From NCBI GenBank assembly GCA_004380135.1, contig QXCR01000030.1, forward strand, positions 1-64,000: 64,000 nucleotides of DNA, read 5' to 3'. Position numbers and translations under genes: made by a program. Position 1 is the first letter of the stretch. Each line of letters starts with the position of its first letter. Below, one piece after another: positions 56,545 to 64,000 of this stretch. Source of the stretch: Stemphylium vesicarium (taxonomy: Eukaryota; Ascomycota; Dothideomycetes; Pleosporales; Pleosporaceae). The notes below the pieces were generated by a model. The model did not search any database and was not told where the DNA came from. It worked only from the letters and a program-made list of their open reading frames with translations.

Positions 56545-58752
56545 ATGTCTCTGCCAGCTGCTGAAGTGGCTGCCGATTTCCGGGACGCATTGCAAGATTT
56601 GAGGATGAATAGCAGACCCGAGATAAGCAATCTAACCCTCATCGCCAAAGAGAACACAGAGTACGCCGAAGCTATATCCAACGAGCTCCAGAAGCACATC
56701 CAATCTGTAAGTCTTGACCAGCTCTATAGAGTGATGCAATATTTCCCTCACTTTGCACCCTGTTATGTTTCCAGTACTCACGACTAATTGGCATAGACTC
56801 GCCCTGAATGGAAGCTTCCCGCCCTTTATGTGCTTGATTCCATCGTCAAGAATGTCGGCACCCCATATACTGTGTACATCGGTCGCAACCTGTACAGAAC
56901 ATTCATGGATGCTTATCTCGTCATGGACCAAGGCACTCGCAAAAACATGGAAGGCCTACTGAGGACGTGGAAGATGCCTGTGCCTGAGTCTATGGATCCA
57001 CGCCCAGTGTTCCAAGCCGACGTGACCCAGGACATCGAGAATGCGCTGGCTAAGTTTCGCGCAGCTCAACAGCAAGTGCGACCACAACATGCACTTCCAC
57101 CTCGTCCTCCGTCGCTCAACGTGGCCTGGAGGGGTACCTCAACGCCCCCGCAGACTGGCCCCCGCTATGCTGCTCCCAATGACCCCCGAGCTCGACCAGT
57201 AAGTTTCTTCCCTAAGGATGAATGCTATCGAGAACTAACACTGCCACTTCAGTCATACCCACCGACGCCTCAACATGGGCCCCAGCCGCATGCGCCTACA
57301 CCCCCAATGACGTACCAACAGCCTCAGCCACCCGCTTCGCCCATGTCTTCTGTTGATCTCGCTGACCTCAAGGCGGAAATCACCCAGCTGATCAGCACGA
57401 CACAGAACTTATTCGCACATAACCCAGCTGATGCTGCTTTACGCACAAAGTTGTCAGCACTTCTATCACTCAAGCAGATTCTGGACACGCAGACGTTGCC
57501 GCCACAACAACTAGAAGCTGTGCGTCAACAGATTCGAGCTTTGGCACCTCCACCCGCTCCAACTCCGACATTCGCGCCGTCAACACCAGTATATCCTCAG
57601 CAACATACAATGCCTCCTGGCTACCCCCCGCAATTTCCTCCTGTGACAGCCTCACCAGGCAGTGCTCCACCAAACGTTGCACAGCTTCTTGCAGGCTTCA
57701 GGCCACCGCCGCAGTCAACGCCCCAGCCTGCGTCAACTCCTAACCCACCTGCCTTGAACCTGGCAGAACTGCTGAAGCGTGTGTCCTCACCCGCACAGTC
57801 CAATTCGGTACCTGCGCCGGCACCATTCCAAGGCTTCCCTCCGCCGATTTCCACTCCAGTACCCGCAGCTCAACCCCCTCCACCCCAGTCCGGAACTCCA
57901 ACCGCCAACCTGGCGGCCCTGCTTGCACAGTTTAGCAAACCTGGTGCTGTCCCACCCTCAATGCAGCCTACACCTGTACAAAGTACCCCTGTCTCTCAAT
58001 TACCACTACAATCTGCTACTCCTACCCCGGCTTTTGGGAGCGCTGAGTGGCTTCTCAAAGCCATAAGCAGTGTACCTGGTGGCGCACCTCCACATGCAGC
58101 TCCTGCACCCCAGCCGATGGCACAGCAGACAGCAGCACCAGCCGGTTTGATGGAACACATCGAGCTCACCACAGCGTCTATGAAGCAGCCTCGTCTACAC
58201 CTCATCTCCCGCCTTTACGAAGCCAAGCCTAACATCTGCGCCACCTGTGGCCGGCGATTTGAGAGCACGCTCGAAGGAAAGGAGAAGAAGGCTCGACATA
58301 TGGACTGGCATTTTAAAGTCAAGGACCCTGATGCCGCCAAGCGAGGCGTGCACCGCAGTTGGTATATTCCCGAGAAAGAATGGATTGAGTACCGTGAAGT
58401 GGATGAGACTGCCCCGAATCAGTCCAACGACCCCTCTTCAGCTACCGGTGGTTCCAAACCGAAAAAGCAAACCAAGGATCGATATGTGAGCGTTCCCCAG
58501 GATGTCACGCTCCAACAAGCGCCTTGCCCCATTTGCCAGGAGAAGTTCGAAACGCAGTGGAATGTGGAAGCGAATGACTTTGTATGGATGGATGCCCTGA
58601 GTGTTGGTGGAAAGGTGTACCATGCCACGTGCTTCGAGGAATACAGCAAAGGAGTTGGTATTGAGATGCCCGGCACGCCAGACTCTGTGCTTGGCAAGAG
58701 GAAGGCGGATCTTGGGACGAATGGAGAAGGCAAGAAAGTTAAGGCTTACTAG
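56545..58752 (+). CDS. PCF11: Pre-mRNA cleavage and polyadenylation factor Pcf11
   Basis: A CF IA subunit that binds the phosphorylated RNA polymerase II tail and drives 3'-end processing and termination. Three exons (56545-56706, 56797-57198, 57253-58752) give 687 residues. The N-terminal CTD-interacting domain is clear (AAEVAADFRDALQDLRMNSR, LPALYVLDSIVKNVGTPYT, YLVMDQGTRKNMEGLLRTW). A long Pro/Gln-rich middle follows. Two zinc fingers close the protein: CATCGRRF with HMDWHF, and CPICQEKFETQW with HATCFEEY. The second intron (57199-57252) is 54 nt and open in frame. I start at 56545; an in-frame ATG at 56536 encodes only three more residues. Confidence 0.94.
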
Positions 58753-59245
58753 ACGTGAATCCAGATTTCAATGCCTTGACTTGCAGGGTTACCAGCGCTT
58801 TTGGGTGTTTATCTGCTTTTACGATGCATAGCGTGGCGTTGGGCGATTTGTTTCAGACAAGATTTGGTGTGGCCATGGTGATCGCGTGGGGGGCATATTT
58901 GAGCGACTTCTATAGCGAGTCATAGCATTCAACTCAGTTCTAAACAGCATCATAATATCTTCTCGGGTTGCAATTCTCATGTGGCGCAACTCTGTGATTC
59001 GTCGCTACCTATGTCTTGAAAGTGAGATCGGAAAAACACAGGACTTGATGTTGGTCTACGAATCAAGAAAAGATCATTCAGCACATACTAAGCACATCTA
59101 ATTCTAGTCTAGCTATTCTCTTGTTCTTTGCAACAAAGCTGTGGCGGCTACATCAACGCGAAAGTATTGATTCAAACTAGCTGAGGGTGATCTAAAGGAG
59201 ACCAGAGTATCGGGCTTTGCTCCTTCGCATGCCCGCCTCGACCCC
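58753..59245. other. Convergent 3' flanks of PCF11 and the MYND locus
   Basis: No gene is supported. The sequence is ordinary and moderately AT-rich. Confidence 0.45.
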
Positions 59246-59854
59246 TCAACCCAGCTGTGACGCCAACATCTTGCAAATACCCTTATGAGCCGGCCAATCC
59301 GCCTTCTGATGTTCCGGACTACAGTAGACAACAGCCTTGCACTTGGCACAGCGTTTAGACCCTTCATACTTCCCGCAAACCTTACACGCCTTCGCATGAT
59401 CATACTGCTCTTGGTCCTTCCTAAACATATCGTTCATCTCCTTCGCACCCGCTCTATTCTCTGGCGTACCGCATGTAGGTACGATGCCGATGACAACGTA
59501 TGGATCTGGAGCTACCAGCCGAGATATGCAGAACGAGACGCCATACGTGCACGGCCCTGTGGTACAGACTAGGCATGTCGGACCGGATCTCGTGTTGAAC
59601 TGGGATTGTAGTTCCTCGCAGATGGGGCGCATGGCTTTTCCAAACTCTTGCTGGTAGGATGCTGGTGGGCGGCCGTTGGTGAGAGGTACGCAGAGGGAGG
59701 CTGGGACTTCGTAGAAGGTATCCCAAGGTGTGGTTACGGGGCTCAGTGGTGCGCAGTGGATGCGGACTTTGCGGGTTGCGGGTTTGGATTTAGATGGCTT
59801 AGGGTTGGGCTTCGATTGTTTTGCCTGCTCTGTTTTCGGCGTTGCTTCCTTTTC
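59246..59854 (-). pseudogene. Second MYND zinc-finger module without its own start
   Basis: An open frame of about 200 codons from 59854 to the stop at 59246-59248, with no ATG until 59632, which lies inside the folded region. It opens with a Lys/Pro-rich linker, continues as a globular part (RIHCAPLSPVTTPWDTFYEV, PYVVIGIVPTCG) and ends with a complete MYND finger (CKVCGKYEGSKRCAKCKAVV, then YCSPEHQKADWPAHKGIC). It has the same plan as the gene just upstream (59917-60558). The gap between them is open in the upstream gene's frame after that gene's stop. A one-base shift in a four-A run near 59850-59853 separates the frames. I infer a broken double-MYND gene; an unusual splice or a sequence error remain possible. 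Confidence 0.5.
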
Positions 59855-59916
59855 TCAGCCGGTTCGGTGGACGTAGGTAAAGCTTTGGTAGTAGACTCTG
59901 GCGTTTGGGCGCTCTT

Positions 59917-60558
59917 TTACTTCGGTGCCGTGCTATCGGTTCCTCCAGACGCAGAACCCGACGATGCCTCCTCAGCATCCGAGCCCCATAACCGCACACC
60001 TTCGTTGACCTCCCTCATGGACTGAAGCACGTAGCAAATCTTCTTATGTGCCTTCCAGTCCTGCCTCTGATGCTCCTGGCAGCAATACGAAGAGACCTTG
60101 CATCTCGAGCATCTCATCGTCCCCTCGCTCTTCCCACAAACACAGAACCTGCCCATGGACAATTTTTCCACGCCCTCTGCCACAGTTTTGTCCATGATAT
60201 CATCATTTACGTGGATGGCTTCTTCTCGGCACGTCTTCTTCTTGCAGATGGGAACGATGTACACATGAACGCGAGGGTCGTCATCCAGGTGCAAAAATGC
60301 CGTTGGCCTCAACAGCGCGAGGACAGGCTTCGAATCGCATACTATGCAGGTTGATGCAGAAATCTTCTTGTCACAGATGGCTTGGTAAGAAGATGCGATG
60401 CCGTTGATCGCTGGTATGGTATGGGCCTTGTGTGCAGATGTCCTTTGCACATCCAAGGGTGCGAATAGACTGGTGGGTACAGCGTGAGCAGTATTCCACT
60501 TGTCCACGCCCCTGGCGCCCATGGGCACAAACTCGAAGTTGATCGTGCGGGTAGCCAT
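59917..60558 (-). CDS. MYND zinc-finger protein (possibly the N-terminal half of a double-MYND gene)
   Basis: An ATG at 60558 opens 213 residues. The N-terminal 140 residues are globular with a small Cys cluster (ISASTCIVCDSKPVLALL) and the segment DDPRVHVYIVPICKKKTC. The MYND finger follows (CVCGKSEGTMRCSRC, then SYCCQEHQRQDWKAHKKIC) with all zinc ligands. MYND fingers usually bind proline-rich peptides in partner proteins; no enzyme domain is visible. The tail is Ser/Gly/Ala-rich and ends at TAA (59917-59919). The same arrangement is repeated downstream at 59246-59854, so the two arose by tandem duplication. Whether this stop is the true end is uncertain. Confidence 0.72.
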   Translation of the reverse strand: MATRTINFEFVPMGARGVDKWNTAHAVPTSLFAPLDVQRTSAHKAHTIPAINGIASSYQAICDKKISASTCIVCDSKPVLALLRPTAFLHLDDDPRVHVYIVPICKKKTCREEAIHVNDDIMDKTVAEGVEKLSMGRFCVCGKSEGTMRCSRCKVSSYCCQEHQRQDWKAHKKICYVLQSMREVNEGVRLWGSDAEEASSGSASGGTDSTAPK

Positions 60559-60806
60559 GCCTAGCCTAGTGGTGGTTTGAGTTGGGATGGGATGAGATGG
60601 GGTTAGTGTGCTTGAGTGGGTGGGTAGTAGCGACCTTTCAAAGGTTTTTTTCTTCCTTTTTCAGGGTTCTATCAACGCTCTGACCACCCATGCATGGATT
60701 ACCACCATACAACCCTTTTTAAATCAATTCTTTGACTTTGAAGACTCATTGTCTCCTTTGATTGTACTAAATCCAATTGGCAAAATCTCCAATCAGAACA
60801 ACAACA

Positions 60807-60921
60807 GCCCGGCTAGCTCAATCGGTAGAGCGTGAGACTCTTAGTCTTCACGGTCTAACAGACACGATTACTCGGAAAATACAACATCTCAAGGTTGTGG
60901 GTTCGACCCCCACGTCGGGCT
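60807..60921 (+). tRNA. trnK-CUU: tRNA-Lys (anticodon CUU) with a 42-nt intron
   Basis: The acceptor stem GCCCGGC (60807-60813) pairs with GTCGGGC (60914-60920), with discriminator base T at 60921. The D arm (GCTC/GAGC), the anticodon stem TGAGA (60833-60837) with TCTCA (60887-60891), anticodon CTT (60840-60842) and the T arm GTGGG-TTCGACC-CCCAC are all in place. The intron 60844-60885 starts one base after the anticodon, as in nuclear tRNA genes. Internal A and B boxes are present, and a run of eight T follows for RNA polymerase III termination. Confidence 0.95.
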
Positions 60922-60931
60922 TGTATGATTC

Positions 60932-60939
60932 TTTTTTTT
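60932..60939 (+). terminator. RNA polymerase III T-run terminator
   Basis: Eight consecutive T residues begin 11 bases after the mature 3' end of the tRNA-Lys gene. Confidence 0.85.
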
Positions 60940-61359
60940 CCCTTGGGAATGAACGACGGTTCGAAATTTTTGCTGTGGTTGTGGATTTGGTGAGTGTGGA
61001 AAGGAAGCCGAGTACTAGCAGCGATCCTATGGTAAGATTCGCGCTAATAATTTTGGAACCTGAAGTGGACCTCGGGAATCTCAAGAGGAATATGATTACT
61101 AGCGCCTAGCAGGCAGGTGGCAAATGCCCTTTAACACGTCTGCGGTTTTTTTTGGGGTCTAGGTATTGTTGCTTCAAACATCTTCAGAGACCTGATCCAA
61201 ACAAATTTTAGCAGGCAAATAATGAGCGAGCACCGCGAGACAATCAAGACATTAGGTACAAACAACCGCATGATGCATATCTAGATGCGTCTATTTGTGC
61301 TCTTCTATACCACCCTGAGTCCAAAGACGGCGATTGTCCTAAACCTTCCCTAGTTTCAC
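60940..61359. other. Intergenic between tRNA-Lys and AIM32
   Basis: No gene is supported. It should contain the AIM32 3' untranslated region. Confidence 0.45.
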
Positions 61360-62436
61360 TCAGCCTCGTGCTCTAGCCTTCAATCTCAATCTACCGTCAT
61401 CCTCCTCTCTACTGTCTTTCTTAATCTGCGCTTCAATCATCCTCCCGATGTTGCCACCACTTTGCATGACACCACCTCTCAGCAACTCAGTGATAACACG
61501 CCCTTGAACTAACGTCTCTTCAACAACCCCCTCCACATTCTCGGGACCGACACGACCATACCATATGCCCGATCCCCTGAGAGCGTTATCTGACGTGCTA
61601 GGTGGGAGGTATATGATAACATTTCCAGCATATTTGTGCCCACCAATATGACTTATCAGCCCAACGTCGGCATCTATACTTCTCCGCTTGAATTCATCTC
61701 GGAACGATGATTGTAAAAGCGGGCCCAGAACACCACAGCGCTGATCACGGCCACCGTGTCCGCATATCAAGATCGTAGGCTTGGTGATATCTTCTGCTTT
61801 TGGTAGCTCAGCAGCTTTCGATTCGTCTCGTAGTAAGTTGGCTTTCTGCTCTTTAGACAAGCCGTCGTGCATGGGATTTAGGGTTCTCGCCTTCAGATAG
61901 GCAGTCGCGAAGTTGGAAAGAGCGTCGTTCGTATGCGGGATATTCGGTATACGCTTGAAACTCGGAAACAACAGTGCTGTCGTCGCATGTGGCGTTTCAC
62001 TCTTCGGTAAGGAAGAGGCGGTGATGAGGACGTTGGTAAAGGGCTAAAAGTATCACAGGAACGTCAGTAAGCTGTTCTTATCGAGAAAATGAAAGTAGTT
62101 GGGGAACGTACCTACATCAAATCCTGGACCTCCTTTTCCAATTACGCCCTTGAGCCCTTTGACAAACTCCCCAGTCTCGCCTTCCTCTTGTTCGACATTG
62201 CTGACCCAGTCCTCTTTGCCTGTGCAGAAAATGACCTGCTCGGAGTATGCAGCCATAGTATTAAGTAGCGGTGTCTTGCGATCGATATCCAAGTCCGGGG
62301 GCATCGAGGCGCATTTGCAAGTAGGTGACGGACATGTTGGCGTATACGGTATTGTGGACTGGAAGCGCGGGCGTGCTATGGAGAAGGAGCGAATCGCGCG
62401 TGGCGGCAGCGTTCGAAATACTCGAACAAACGACAT
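61360..62436 (-). CDS. AIM32: Aim32-like thioredoxin-fold ferredoxin (sucrase/ferredoxin-like family)
   Basis: A mitochondrial protein with a thioredoxin-like ferredoxin fold; yeast Aim32 has been linked to redox control of mitochondrial import and binds an iron-sulfur cluster. Two exons (62436-62116, 62043-61360) give 334 residues. The N-terminus is a basic presequence (MSFVRVFRTLPPRAIRSFSI). A cysteine cluster CPSPTCKC follows. The C-terminal domain carries ILICGHGGRDQRCGVLGPLL and HIGGHKYAGNVIIYLPP, the cysteine and histidine motifs of the family. A donor at GAT|GTAGGT keeps GPGFDPFTNVLI in frame. Function in this organism is inferred. Confidence 0.87.
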
Positions 62437-63194
62437 TGCCGGGAAAGACTGTATGTTGCTACAGTATGGGACGTTGGAGGCTTATCTGGAATCTGTGTCT
62501 CGAAGGCTCGGAACGGTTTCCGCGCGACGATGACGCGCCTCGGCTCGGCCCGGAGATGATATGTCCGGGTATGCTCGGATTTCTATGATAGCTCACGCCG
62601 AGCTTTACATTCTAGCTTGACAACTAGCATATTAACACTGAATTGGACGTGAGAAGTGCCGGCTTTCTCTATTCTAATTAGACGAAACGTCAGCTTTTCG
62701 GAATGTGGAGGTCCCATTTGTACGCTGCCCGATTGTGCTCCGTCAATAGGCCCGAAAGCTAAATACCTAGGCATCAGCGAACATGGTCACTTCTCAATAC
62801 ACAAGCGTAACATATTCGTAGACTAAAGTCGAGCCACCCAGAGGCCAGGCGCTAGCTGCCTAGGTGTTTATAAGGTCAATCTTTTTGTAAAGGACCGTTT
62901 TAACGTCCCTGCAGCCGCTGGAAACGCATTTCCCGTTGTCTTCACCTCCGTTCACCCAGAACTGTTTCCAGCTCTAAGCAGGGTAGAGAATGTCGTTGTG
63001 TCTAAATTGTCGACCAATTTCGTGGGGTTTCAAAAGTAAGCGTAATGATGCGTCTTGCTTACTTTGAGGAACATAGAAGGGTTGCGTGCCTCACCGGTCT
63101 GCTAGACTACATGAACATCTATCTTACATATGAATGACCATCATGTCTGAACTGCATGTCATGATACGAAGTGCCATCACCTGCTTGTACACAT
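62437..63194. other. Intergenic between AIM32 and leucyl-tRNA synthetase
   Basis: Holds the AIM32 promoter and the 3' flank of the synthetase gene. No coding content is supported. Confidence 0.4.
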
Positions 63195-64000
63195 CTATCC
63201 CGTTTTCTCCGTCTTTGGTCGCTTCGGCCCAACAAAATTGCAGAGCGCGCCTCCATTAACAGCAATGACCTTCCAGCCCACAGGTACCATGCCGTCAAAC
63301 TCTGCGCTCTCTTCATTCGTTGCTCCAGCCTTCCAAATCTTACCCGTTTCCCTATCAAACCACTCCTTCCCCTCTTCCGTATTCATCAACTCGCCCAGAA
63401 CGAACTTCGCTACGGCTTTTCCATCCTTGGGACTGACTGAATCGGGAAGTTTCTGTATATCGATTTCGAACTTGCGTTTTCCGTCGACTTGGACCACGCA
63501 TCTGCGTGTGGTGGTGAGCAGGGGGATAATGGCAAGGTCTGCATTCGGGAACCCTGTTGCGAAGACTGTGGAAACGGCGTTTTCTTTCTCTTGAGACTCT
63601 GTGCATGTGTTGAGAAGGTGCCATGCCTCCTCTGCTACGCCGGGGGCGATAGGAGCTAGCATGCGTACGAGATGTGCCATGGAGTACCATTTCAGATACG
63701 GTGTGATGGTAGAGACGTGAGGTGCATCCCAAATTGCATTGGTTAGCGTCATCAGGTCGCTGATGATAGTGTTGAGGGAGTAGGTCTGAGAAAATGATTC
63801 CGTGACGCTTGCGATGGTTTGCTGAGTTTTAATCCATAGCTTGGCCTCGTCTGGCTTGAGCATGGCGATCAAGCTCTCGCGTGAGACTGTCTCTGGACTC
63901 TCACTTGTTGAAAGCTTTTGCAGGATACTGAGTAATTTGTCGTCGGCTTGTGTTGGTACAGCGAATTTCTCCATTTCGTCATCGGGTAACCAAGAAGCAA
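63195..64000 (-). CDS. NAM2: Mitochondrial leucyl-tRNA synthetase, C-terminal part (cut by window edge)
   Basis: Charges mitochondrial tRNA-Leu; fungal forms (yeast Nam2, Neurospora leu-5) also help splice group I introns. Only the last 268 codons or so are present, and the frame runs off the right edge. An internal ATG at 63974 is not the start, since the frame is open before it. Visible parts are the anticodon-binding helical bundle (MLAPIAPGVAEEAWHLLNTC) and the C-terminal domain (CVVQVDGKRKFEIDIQKLP, GWKVIAVNGGALCNFVGPK), which resembles the bacterial-type end found in mitochondrial enzymes rather than the cytosolic one. Confidence 0.87.
   Translation of the reverse strand, partial: ASWLPDDEMEKFAVPTQADDKLLSILQKLSTSESPETVSRESLIAMLKPDEAKLWIKTQQTIASVTESFSQTYSLNTIISDLMTLTNAIWDAPHVSTITPYLKWYSMAHLVRMLAPIAPGVAEEAWHLLNTCTESQEKENAVSTVFATGFPNADLAIIPLLTTTRRCVVQVDGKRKFEIDIQKLPDSVSPKDGKAVAKFVLGELMNTEEGKEWFDRETGKIWKAGATNEESAEFDGMVPVGWKVIAVNGGALCNFVGPKRPKTEKTG

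Noticed and set aside
14817..57252. Enrichment of in-frame, stop-free introns as a genome-wide programme
   Set aside because: Four of about 47 introns is at or below the number expected from length and stop-codon chance alone.

Overview
The window is nuclear DNA of a filamentous ascomycete (Pezizomycotina). Genes lie on both strands, most are split by short GT-AG introns of about 42-120 nt (many near 50 nt with a CTRAY branch point close to the acceptor), and the proteins are typical of moulds: a GH55 glucanase, a HdaA-type deacetylase with an Arb2-like tail, a long Apc15 and a preg/Pho80-like cyclin. A member of the Dothideomycetes (Pleosporales) is my guess from overall impression, not a measurement. 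About 23 protein-coding loci and one tRNA are supported. I saw no recognisable intact transposon, CRISPR array or rRNA gene. || Layout. 0.4-16.7 kb, all minus strand: ARMC8/Gid5 subunit of the GID ubiquitin ligase, a conserved 792-residue protein of unknown function, a Pho80-type cyclin, a membrane-anchored cupredoxin-like protein, a candidate small gene, and class II histone deacetylase Hda1. 18.7-31 kb: glyceraldehyde-3-phosphate dehydrogenase, cytochrome c oxidase subunit V/IV, ATP synthase beta, a 77-bp minisatellite and glycogen branching enzyme. 31.5-37 kb: mitochondrial ClpX and an Spt23/Mga2-like regulator. 37-43.5 kb: the largest gene-free stretch. 43.5-50 kb: a compact block with Apc15, an unknown protein, complex I subunit NDUFA8, nucleoporin Nup54/57 and a 51-residue Tom5. 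51-59 kb: a secreted GH55 exo-beta-1,3-glucanase and the divergent pair Iws1/Pcf11. 59-64 kb: two tandem MYND zinc-finger modules with a broken reading frame between them, tRNA-Lys(CUU), Aim32 and the C-terminus of mitochondrial leucyl-tRNA synthetase, cut by the window edge. || How the genes relate. There is no metabolic or biosynthetic cluster. Seven of the loci act in mitochondria (COX5, ATP2, ClpX, NDUFA8, TOM5, AIM32, mt-LeuRS), and GAPDH, branching enzyme and Gid5 add central carbon metabolism. Iws1 and Pcf11, which both act with RNA polymerase II, share a divergent promoter. Several gene models here were rebuilt from splice signals because simple open frames miss their ends: Tom5, NDUFA8, Apc15, the final exons of the cupredoxin protein and the branching enzyme, and a probable GC-AG intron. 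|| The best leads are the disrupted double-MYND locus, the Spt23-like protein that has only the DNA-binding half of its family, the 6.5-kb gap upstream of it, and the minisatellite upstream of ATP2. I did not find a clearly new biological system.
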